Source of the DNA: Amaricoccus macauensis_A
GTDB lineage: Bacteria > Pseudomonadota > Alphaproteobacteria > Rhodobacterales > Rhodobacteraceae
NCBI RefSeq assembly: GCF_049800915.1
Contig: NZ_JBNAFY010000002.1
Coordinates: 62,001-126,000, forward strand
DNA length: 64,000 bases
Direction: 5' to 3'
Shown: positions 57,916 through 64,000 of the stretch, piece by piece
How positions within the stretch are numbered: the stretch's first letter is position 1
How the letters are laid out: each line of letters opens with the position of its first letter
Translations under genes and position numbers: made by a program
Notes under the pieces: generated by a model
Databases searched by the model: none
What the model saw: the letters and a program-made list of their open reading frames with translations, nothing else
What the model was told of the DNA's origin: nothing

Positions 57916-58730
57916 GCCGTGCGCCCCATCAGCCGCTTGAACAGGCTCGGACGTTCGGCCGGTTGAAGCTGGATCTCGATCTGCTCGCCGATCAGCCGCG
58001 ACACCGCATCCCCGTAGGCTTTGGAGGCAGGCGACTTCTCGTCAAAGACAACCGGCATGCCGACGTTGGAAGCCTTCAGCACGGTCGTGCTTTCCGGGAT
58101 GATGCCCAGAAGCGGGATCGCCAGGATCTCGAGAATGTCCTCGACCTTCATCATCTCGCCCTTGTTGACGCGCGCCATGTCGTAGCGGGTCAGCAGGAGA
58201 TGCGCTTTCACCGGCTCGGTGCCGGATTTTTCCGCGCGATCGGTCTTGGAGTTCAGCAGGCCCAGAACCCGGTCGCTGTCGCGCACCGAGGAAACCTCCG
58301 GGTTGGTGACGACGATCGCCTCGTCGGCATAGTACATCGCCAGATGCGCACCGCGCTCGATCCCGGCCGGGCTGTCGCAGACGATGTAGTCGAAATCCTC
58401 GCGCAGCTCGTCGAGCACCTGCTTGACGCCGTCGCGGGTCAGCGCGTCCTTGTCGCGGGTCTGCGAGGTCGGCAGCACCCAGAGGTTCTCGTTGCGGCGG
58501 TCCTTGATGAGCGCCTGCTTGAGCTTGGCGTCACCCTGGATGACGTTGATGAAATCGAAGACCACGCGCCGCTCGCAGCCCATTATCATGTCCAGGTTGC
58601 GCAGGCCCACGTCGAAATCGATGACGACGGTCTTGTGGCCGCGCAGGGCCAGACCCGCTCCGATGGCTGCCGACGACGTGGTCTTTCCGACGCCGCCCTT
58701 GCCCGATGTGACAACGATGATCTTGGCCAA
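57912..58730 (-). CDS. minD: septum site-determining ATPase MinD
   Basis: MinD is a membrane-associated ATPase that recruits MinC. The 272-residue protein has the deviant Walker A IVVTSGKGGVGKTTSS (signature Lys 11 and P-loop Lys 16), the switch region DFDVGLRNLDMIMG and a C-terminal amphipathic membrane-targeting helix (SLFKRLMG). The spacing of 27 bases from minC and 4-base overlap with minE show an operon. Confidence 0.97.
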   Translation of the reverse strand: MAKIIVVTSGKGGVGKTTSSAAIGAGLALRGHKTVVIDFDVGLRNLDMIMGCERRVVFDFINVIQGDAKLKQALIKDRRNENLWVLPTSQTRDKDALTRDGVKQVLDELREDFDYIVCDSPAGIERGAHLAMYYADEAIVVTNPEVSSVRDSDRVLGLLNSKTDRAEKSGTEPVKAHLLLTRYDMARVNKGEMMKVEDILEILAIPLLGIIPESTTVLKASNVGMPVVFDEKSPASKAYGDAVSRLIGEQIEIQLQPAERPSLFKRLMGRTA

Positions 58731-58757
58731 GTATTGCTCCTCTTCCGTAGCCTTCGC

Positions 58758-59540
58758 CTATTTGAGCGCCTCAACGCACAGGGTTTCGTCCTTCAGGAAG
58801 GCCTGTACGCGCCTCCCGCTGGTCTCGGGACCGAGATCATCGCTGGTGCGGTAGAGCCCAGCGATGGCGATCAGTTCCGCCTTCAGGTCCTGACAGAAGA
58901 TCCGGGCATTGCGGTTGCCGTTGACGCCGGCAAGCGCGCGGCCCCGCATCGTCCCGTAGATATGCACGTTGCCATGGGCGATCAGTTCCGCACCAGAGCT
59001 GACCGAGGCCACCACCACGAGGTCGCCGCGGTCGGCGAAGATGCGTTGGCCCGAGCGCACCGGCTCGGTGATCAGGATCGTCTCGGGCTCGAATTCGGGT
59101 TCCGGCTCGACCGCTTCCGGGGCAGGGGCCGCATCGGGCTTGGCGGCTGCCTTGGCGTCGCGCCGGTCCCGCGAGTGAGGCACCTCGCGCCCGCCCGTCA
59201 GCGTGATCAGGCCCGCATCGAGTGCTGCGGCCGACTGCTCCGGCGAGCCGTTCTGAATGCCGAAGACCGAGAGCTTCCGGCGGCGCAGCTCGGAGGACAG
59301 GAACGCGAAGTCATCGGTGCCGTCGGGGCCGTCCGCGCGCTCCAGATCGATGAGCACCGGCGCGTTCGAGAAGAAATGGGGCGCCTGGGCAAGCTGACGA
59401 TCCAGCGCATCGAAGAACTCGTCCCCCGGCGCACCGGAAAGTCGCAGAACCACCGCGGTAAAGGACCGGCTCCGGATCTGGAAAGGCATGACCGCGGCGA
59501 CAGCCTCGGTGACCCTGTCCTTTACACTCAATGATTGCAC
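58758..59540 (-). CDS. minC: septum site-determining protein MinC
   Basis: MinC inhibits FtsZ assembly away from midcell. The 260-residue protein has the N-terminal FtsZ-binding domain (MPFQIRSRSFTAVVLRLSG to about 115), an Ala/Pro/Glu-rich linker (about 125-165), and the C-terminal beta-helical dimer domain with ILITEPVRSGQRIFADRGDL and YGTMRGRALAGVNG. The frame opens with a GTG at 59538-59540; the ATG of MPFQIRS, 17 codons later, is a possible alternative. A promoter with a perfect TATAAT lies about 50 bases upstream. Confidence 0.94.
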   Translation of the reverse strand: MQSLSVKDRVTEAVAAVMPFQIRSRSFTAVVLRLSGAPGDEFFDALDRQLAQAPHFFSNAPVLIDLERADGPDGTDDFAFLSSELRRRKLSVFGIQNGSPEQSAAALDAGLITLTGGREVPHSRDRRDAKAAAKPDAAPAPEAVEPEPEFEPETILITEPVRSGQRIFADRGDLVVVASVSSGAELIAHGNVHIYGTMRGRALAGVNGNRNARIFCQDLKAELIAIAGLYRTSDDLGPETSGRRVQAFLKDETLCVEALK

Positions 59541-60009
59541 AGCAGGTCTGCTCCCCTGTCTCTATTTCGTGCCTCGACGTTTCTTAACACCATTATATGC
59601 CTTTTCGGGGGTTGAGCAATGCGTATCATTCTATCTTGACGCGACTACCCCCGCCCGGCCTCGGTCCTTGATTGTTTGGCAAGGGGTTGCGTCACGTTTG
59701 TGCAGCATTCCGACCCCGGATTTCCACCGATTTCCATCGCTCCAAGGGCTTTTTTGCTGATTCTCTCCCGTTTGCGCGGCCCTCGGGGATTCGAAAACGG
59801 ATCGCGGATTGCCCGCCGCACGCCGGTCGGCGGCTCCCGCCGGCACTCGTCCTCCGACAGTGCTTCCTGCGCCCCGGATCAGGGTGCCCGCACGCGGCCT
59901 TCAGGGGTGGGTTGAGGCACGGGAAATCGGCTCGCGCCACGCGTTTGTGCGACGACCCGCGAAGGCCGCCAGGACGCCGCTCACGAAGCCTCGCGATCCC
60001 GTCGGGGGG
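59541..60009. other. 469-base gap between minC and the chemoreceptor gene
   Basis: Apart from the minC promoter (59592-59619), no gene or strong repeat is visible. The stretch 59690-60000 has scattered open frames on both strands without ribosome sites or any recognisable motif. It is the 3' flank of the chemoreceptor gene, whose terminator is not obvious. Confidence 0.4.
59592..59619 (-). promoter_or_regulatory. promoter of the minCDE operon
   Basis: On the minus strand TTGCTC (59614-59619), 16 bases, TATAAT (59592-59597): a consensus -10 hexamer. The transcript would start near 59585, about 45 bases before the minC GTG. Confidence 0.65.
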
Positions 60010-62094
60010 TCAGCCCGCCTTGCGGTGCCCGGCGCGCGTGTTGCTGCCGTCTTTCTGGAAATAGGCCACGTCCGCGCGCATTCCCTGGATGCTGTCCATC
60101 AGAGATTGGGTGGCGGAGTTGGTCTCTTCCGCCATTTCCGCGTTCTGCTGGGTGGACTGGTCGAGCGCGTTGATCGCCCGGCTCACATCCGTCAGGGCGC
60201 CGGCTTGCCGCTGGGCGGACGCAGCAATATCCTTCACCCGGTCGTGGATTTCGTTGATCGTCGTGTCGATCTCCTCGATCGACGACCCGGCCTGGCCAAC
60301 CATCTCGACGCCGCGTCCCACCTGCTCGGTCGATTCCGCGATCAGTTTGGCAATGTCCTGCGCCGCGTCCGATGAGCGCTGCGCCAGGGCCCGCACTTCG
60401 GAGGCCACGACGGAGAAGCCCCGCCCCGCCTCTCCGGCCCGCGCGGCTTCGACACCCGCGTTGAGCGCAAGCAGATTGGTCTGGAAGGCGATCTCCTCGA
60501 TCAGGCCGGTGATGGTGGAGATCTTGTCCGAACTTGCCGAGATCTCGTCCATGGCGCTCACGGCCTTGTTCACGACCTCGCTCGACCGGGCGGCACTCGT
60601 GCGCGCGCCGCCTACCATGTCGCGGGCACCCGCGGCCATCTGTGCCGCGCTCTGAACGGAGGTGTTGAGTTCCTCGACCGCCGCGGCGGCATTGGCGAGC
60701 GTGCTCGCCTGGGCGTCGGTGCGCCGGGCCAGGTCCTCCGTGGCGCGGGTGATGTCCAGTGTTTCATCCTGCAATGCCTGGGACCGCGCGACCACTCCCT
60801 CGATCACCTTGCGCATTTTCGCGATGGCATTGTTGAAACTCTGGCGGACGCCATCGAGCTCGCCCAGGTCCTGCGTGAGACGAACCGTCAGGTCTCCGTC
60901 CGCGGCCTGCTGCAATCCCTGCTGCATGGTGTCGGCGGTGATCTGGAAAACCGACATGTCGTGAGAGAACATCAGGATGCGGCTCACGTGGCCTTCCGCG
61001 TCCCGGATCGGATTGCAGCTCACCTGCAACCAGACCCTGCCGCCATCCTTGGAGCGACGGACAAAATTGCCCCTGAAGGGCCGGCCACGGCTGATCTGGT
61101 CCCAGATATCCTTGTACTCGCCCGACTGGGTGTAGCCCGGGTGGTGCAGGATGCTGTGATGCTGGCCGACCAGTTCATGCCGCTCATAGCCCATGATCTT
61201 GCAGAACTGCTCGTTCACTTCGACAAAGTTGCCGTCGGGAGAAACCTCGGAAATCGCCTGCGTGCGCTGGATTGCGGCAATCTCGTCATCCGCCTCTGCC
61301 GCCCTGTTCTTCGCATCCGTGATGTCGAAGGCGTATTTCACGATCTTGAATGGCTGATGCTCGGGGTCGATCACCGTCGTGTATGTCGCCTGGAGCCAGC
61401 GGGTCTCGCCCGCGCTGTCCATGCGCTTCATCTCGCCGGACTTGACCGTGCCCCGCGCAAGCTCGTCCCAGAGGTTCCGATATTCTTCTGTATCGACCAA
61501 CTCGTCCGGGACGAACATCTGGTGGTGCTTGCCTACGATCTCGTCCAGCCGGTAGCCCATCGTCTGAAGGAAGAGCTCGTTCGCCCAGAGGATCGTGCCG
61601 TTGAGATCGAACTCGATCACCGGGATCGAGCGCCGCAAGGCGTCCACCTGGCTGCGGTTGTCGCGCCGGCGCAAATGATAATCGGTGATGTGTCGCGCTG
61701 TCACGAGCGTATAGAGAACCGCGCCCGACGCGTCGCTCACCGGGGAGTAGGTCGCGTCGAGCCAGACCTCCTCGCCGGTCTTCGACTGCCGTGGAAAGAT
61801 TCCGGTTGCATCCTCTCCCTGCGCGACCTTGCGCCAGAGCTCGAGGTTGTCCCGGCTTCCCTTGTCCTTGGGGCGAAGCAGCATGTCGTGCGGCTGGCCC
61901 TGCAACTCTTCCGATGCGTAGCCCATCGTCGCGGCGAAGGCCGCGTTTGCGTCGATGATCTGCTCCTCGCGGTTGACGCGGAAGATCAGCATGGAGCGTT
62001 CGATTGCCTGAAACTCGTCGCGCGCGCGGAGCGCATCCGCCACCTCAGCACCTTGCGCCCGGGGATCCGGTTTCCCGGTCAGGAAATTGAACAC
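60010..62094 (-). CDS. soluble methyl-accepting chemotaxis protein with three PAS domains
   Basis: A 694-residue chemoreceptor with no membrane helix. Three PAS domains lie at about 25-140, 150-262 and 272-388, the last with NFVRRSKDGGRVWLQVSCNP, a typical PAS signature in all three copies. A HAMP-like linker (about 390-440) leads into the signalling coiled coil, with the hairpin tip IEEIAFQTNLLALNAGVEAARAGEAGRGF, here cited as QTNLLALNAGVEAARAG. Cytoplasmic receptors of this type sense internal signals such as redox or oxygen. The start is a GTG (62092-62094). No che genes are adjacent. Two TTAA-N7-xTAA motifs lie in the upstream gap, suggesting CtrA control of motility genes. Confidence 0.92.
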   Translation of the reverse strand: MFNFLTGKPDPRAQGAEVADALRARDEFQAIERSMLIFRVNREEQIIDANAAFAATMGYASEELQGQPHDMLLRPKDKGSRDNLELWRKVAQGEDATGIFPRQSKTGEEVWLDATYSPVSDASGAVLYTLVTARHITDYHLRRRDNRSQVDALRRSIPVIEFDLNGTILWANELFLQTMGYRLDEIVGKHHQMFVPDELVDTEEYRNLWDELARGTVKSGEMKRMDSAGETRWLQATYTTVIDPEHQPFKIVKYAFDITDAKNRAAEADDEIAAIQRTQAISEVSPDGNFVEVNEQFCKIMGYERHELVGQHHSILHHPGYTQSGEYKDIWDQISRGRPFRGNFVRRSKDGGRVWLQVSCNPIRDAEGHVSRILMFSHDMSVFQITADTMQQGLQQAADGDLTVRLTQDLGELDGVRQSFNNAIAKMRKVIEGVVARSQALQDETLDITRATEDLARRTDAQASTLANAAAAVEELNTSVQSAAQMAAGARDMVGGARTSAARSSEVVNKAVSAMDEISASSDKISTITGLIEEIAFQTNLLALNAGVEAARAGEAGRGFSVVASEVRALAQRSSDAAQDIAKLIAESTEQVGRGVEMVGQAGSSIEEIDTTINEIHDRVKDIAASAQRQAGALTDVSRAINALDQSTQQNAEMAEETNSATQSLMDSIQGMRADVAYFQKDGSNTRAGHRKAG

Positions 62095-62153
62095 GACGCT
62101 GAACTCCGTCTCTTGCTTGACTTGGCGCGAGCGGGAGAGTGGGCCGGTTTCGA

Positions 62154-62168
62154 TTAAGAACGGCTTAA
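62154..62168. promoter_or_regulatory. CtrA-like site (TTAA-N7-TTAA), upstream of the chemoreceptor gene
   Basis: TTAA (62154-62157), seven bases, TTAA (62165-62168) is the CtrA consensus geometry. It lies 60 bases before the chemoreceptor start on the minus strand, and CtrA controls motility and chemotaxis in Rhodobacterales. Confidence 0.55.
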
Positions 62169-62209
62169 TTCGCGGAAATGCTCGGGTTTTCGGTGGGGGT
62201 GCTCAAACC

Positions 62210-62225
62210 TTAACGGTTCGGTAAC
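62210..62225. promoter_or_regulatory. second CtrA-like site (TTAAC, 6 bases, GTAAC)
   Basis: TTAAC (62210-62214) and GTAAC (62221-62225) keep the TTAA-N7-xTAA spacing with one mismatch. It is 42 bases beyond the first site, so two sites flank the likely promoter of the chemoreceptor gene. Confidence 0.45.
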
Positions 62226-62240
62226 AACCATACATACGTT

Positions 62241-62273
62241 TTCCATATCGATTCCATATCGTTTCCATACGGC
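62241..62273. repeat. three tandem 11-bp repeats in the chemoreceptor/serS gap
   Basis: TTCCATATCGA (62241-62251), TTCCATATCGT (62252-62262) and TTCCATACGGC (62263-62273) repeat with a period of 11 bases, about one helical turn, so bound proteins would line up on one face. The repeats are AT-richer than the surroundings and lie 106 bases before serS and about 150 before the chemoreceptor start. They may be operator sites; no known consensus is recognised. Confidence 0.65.
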
Positions 62274-62379
62274 TTTCGGGGTTCGAATACGGCCCTGCGC
62301 GGGCCGCCTCCCGAAAGCTCTTTGATTTCACGCCCCGATCCGGCATAAGCCCCGCGACACCAGAAGCGGGACCTGAAAA

Positions 62380-63672
62380 ATGCACGATATCCGCGCCATC
62401 CGAGAAGCGCCCGAAGCCTTCGATGCCGGCCTCAAGCGGCTCGGGGCCGAGCCCCGTTCGGCCGAGATTCTGGCCATCGACGAATCCCGCCGCGCGAAGA
62501 TCGCCGCTTCCGAATCCGCCCTCGCCGAGCGCAATGCCGCCAGCAAGCAGGTCGGCGCCGCCAAGGCGAAGGGGGACGAGGCGGAGTTCCAGCGGCTTCG
62601 TGGTCTAGTCACTGAAAAGAAAGCAGAAATCTCTCGTCTGGAAGAAGAGGCCAAGGCCGAGGATGCCCGGCTGAATGACCTTCTGATGACGCTGCCGAAC
62701 CTGCCGTTCGACGATGTGCCCGATGGCGAGAGCGAGGAAGACAACGTCGAGATTCATCGTTGGGGAACCCCTCGCGCGTTTTCCTTCAAGCCGCTTGAAC
62801 ACTTCGAGATTCCGGGTGCGAAGCCGGGCTTCGATTTTGAAGCCGCGGGCCGTTTGTCGGGCTCCCGTTTCGTCGTTCTCAAGGGCGCGATGATCCGGAT
62901 TCACCGCGCGCTCGCCCAGTTCATGATCGATCTCCACGTCGAGGAACACGGGCTTGTGGAGCACTGGACCCCGGTGCTTGTCCGCGACGACGCCATGCTC
63001 GGCACCGGCCAGCTCCCCAAGTTCGCCGAGGATAGCTACCGCACCACCAACGGCTGGTGGCTCATCCCCACCTCCGAAGTGACGATGACCAACCTCGTAG
63101 CGGGCCAGATCCTGGATGCATCCCAGCTTCCCATGCGCATGACCGCACACACCCAGTGCTTCCGTTCCGAGGCCGGGTCGGCGGGCAAGGATGTTTCGGG
63201 CATCCTGCGCCAGCACCAGTTCGAGAAAGTCGAGATGGTCTCGGTCACGAAGCCGGACGAGAGCCGCGCCGAGCAGGAGCGGATGACGTCCTGCGCCCAG
63301 AATGTGCTCGAAAAACTGGAGCTTCCCTATCGCACCATCGTGCTCTGCACTGGCGACATGGGGTTTGGCGCACGTCGCACTCATGACATCGAGGTCTGGC
63401 TGCCGGGGCAGGATACCTATCGCGAGATCAGCTCGGTCTCGGTTTGCGGCGACTTCCAGGCGCGCCGGATGAACGCCCGTTTCCGCCCCGAGGAGGGAGC
63501 GAAGCCGGAGTTCGTCCATACGCTCAATGGTTCCGGTGTGGCGGTCGGACGCTGTCTGATCGCGGTGCTGGAGAATGGCCAGCAGGAAGACGGGTCGATT
63601 TCGCTGCCCGAAGCCCTCCATCCTTACCTGCGAGGCAAGACGCGCGTCACACCTGAGGGCGAACTGGTTTAG
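62380..63672 (+). CDS. serS: seryl-tRNA synthetase
   Basis: SerS charges tRNA-Ser. The 430-residue class II synthetase opens MHDIRAIREAPEAFDAGLKR, has the long N-terminal coiled coil (about 30-105), motif 2 in FRSEAGSAGKDVSGILRQHQFEKVEMV, and motif 3 in NGSGVAVGRCLIAVLENGQ. All are diagnostic. The ATG at 62380 follows GGGACC. It is divergent from the chemoreceptor gene and convergent with the partial DUF1513 gene, with 31 bases between the stops. Confidence 0.96.
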   Translation: MHDIRAIREAPEAFDAGLKRLGAEPRSAEILAIDESRRAKIAASESALAERNAASKQVGAAKAKGDEAEFQRLRGLVTEKKAEISRLEEEAKAEDARLNDLLMTLPNLPFDDVPDGESEEDNVEIHRWGTPRAFSFKPLEHFEIPGAKPGFDFEAAGRLSGSRFVVLKGAMIRIHRALAQFMIDLHVEEHGLVEHWTPVLVRDDAMLGTGQLPKFAEDSYRTTNGWWLIPTSEVTMTNLVAGQILDASQLPMRMTAHTQCFRSEAGSAGKDVSGILRQHQFEKVEMVSVTKPDESRAEQERMTSCAQNVLEKLELPYRTIVLCTGDMGFGARRTHDIEVWLPGQDTYREISSVSVCGDFQARRMNARFRPEEGAKPEFVHTLNGSGVAVGRCLIAVLENGQQEDGSISLPEALHPYLRGKTRVTPEGELV

Positions 63673-63703
63673 CGTTAAACGACCTGCGACCTTCCTAAAT
63701 GGT

Positions 63704-64000
63704 TCAGGTCTGGTCGGCAAGCTTCACGAGGTGGTTGTCCCAGGCCACCTCGGCCCGCACAGGCGCCGGGTTTTCTTCCCGGTTTCCGATAATCTGGCAA
63801 CCGCCCAGCCCGTCGGTGGCGAGGAAGCCATCCGGATGTGCAGCGATCCCGCAGACATCGCGTTGAGCTAAAGCCTGTTCGAGTTGTCCGCTGGAAACGC
63901 CGTAAATATGGGACGTCCCGCCGCGTGGTGAGGTGATGCCGACCTGCGTGCCGTCGCCCGAGAACGCGACCGAGCCGGCATAGCCGCGCATCCGAGCCTG
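63704..64000 (-). CDS. DUF1513 domain protein, C-terminal part (5' end outside the window)
   Basis: The minus-strand frame from the stop at 63704 is open to the edge of the window, so only about 98 C-terminal residues are visible. They contain MRGYAGSVAFSGDG, ITSPRGGTSHIYG, CGIAAHPDGFLATDG and a final ...NREENPAPVRAEVAWDNHLVKL, matching the beta-propeller family DUF1513. These proteins are usually encoded with imelysin-family and di-heme peroxidase-like genes in periplasmic iron uptake operons; that neighbourhood would lie to the right of this window. Confidence 0.75.
   Translation of the reverse strand, partial: QARMRGYAGSVAFSGDGTQVGITSPRGGTSHIYGVSSGQLEQALAQRDVCGIAAHPDGFLATDGLGGCQIIGNREENPAPVRAEVAWDNHLVKLADQT

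Noticed and set aside
1..64000. CRISPR array, prophage, IS element or toxin-antitoxin locus
   Set aside because: No spaced direct repeats of CRISPR type, no transposase, integrase, terminase or paired small antitoxin genes were seen.

Overview
The window is GC-rich chromosomal DNA, almost fully coding, from an alphaproteobacterium that looks like a member of the Rhodobacterales (Roseobacter group). The evidence is the gene order trpG-trpD-trpC-moaC-moeA-lexA, an alphaproteobacterial SOS box (GTTC, 7 bases, GTTC) in front of lexA, the pair hom and glpX behind an AlaC/DapL-like aminotransferase, the minCDE order, a type B-like PutA without a DNA-binding N-terminus, and a short LOV protein closely resembling DsLOV of Dinoroseobacter shibae. 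There is no phage, IS element, CRISPR array, rRNA or plasmid function; the only RNA gene seen is a tRNA-Gln(CTG).

Layout: 1-9.7 kb holds a Zur-type site with zinT, a tiny Tat-exported basic peptide, an opgH-yceI pair, a globin, an MFS transporter, zapE, a TerB-DnaJ protein, an EmrE-like pump, a nitroreductase and a SelW-like Rdx protein. 9.7-20 kb is catabolic: putA, an ornithine-cyclodeaminase-family reductase coupled to an XRE-cupin regulator, then divergent glcDEF (glycolate oxidase) with a trypsin-like protease overlapping glcF. 20-31 kb carries a truncated second protease, a SGNH hydrolase-GNAT fusion, the aminotransferase, hom, glpX, an AmpD-type amidase and gatCA. 31-36 kb is a patchwork of small genes (FMN reductase, arsC, GNAT, MarR, a probable sugar-permease remnant fused by overlap to an SMP-30 lactonase, a DCC protein). 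36-41 kb is lexA and the moeA/moaC/trpCDG operon.

41-53 kb holds membrane proteins, a MoxR ATPase and a CoxE-type VWA protein separated by a DUF1772/TetR divergon, an orphan HmuS heme protein with a cytochrome b561-like protein, and a formate/nitrite channel followed by a PP2C-Ser/Thr kinase fusion. 53-64 kb holds the short LOV photoreceptor, a LysR regulator, a three-repeat YrhK protein, tadA, minCDE, a soluble three-PAS chemoreceptor divergent from serS, and the edge of a DUF1513 gene.

The most interesting leads are: the DsLOV-like photoreceptor; the TetR divergon with one perfect 9-4-9 palindrome plus a third half-site, whose TetR overlaps the VWA gene; the channel/phosphatase-kinase pair with a hairpin between them; the glycolate/XRE-cupin divergent region with a perfect 14-bp palindrome; CtrA-like sites and three tandem 11-mers between the chemoreceptor and serS; the Tat-exported basic peptide; and an octamer (TGGTCTAG) found in four intergenic regions in one orientation. 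None of these proves a wholly new system; all calls rest on reading the sequence without database searches.
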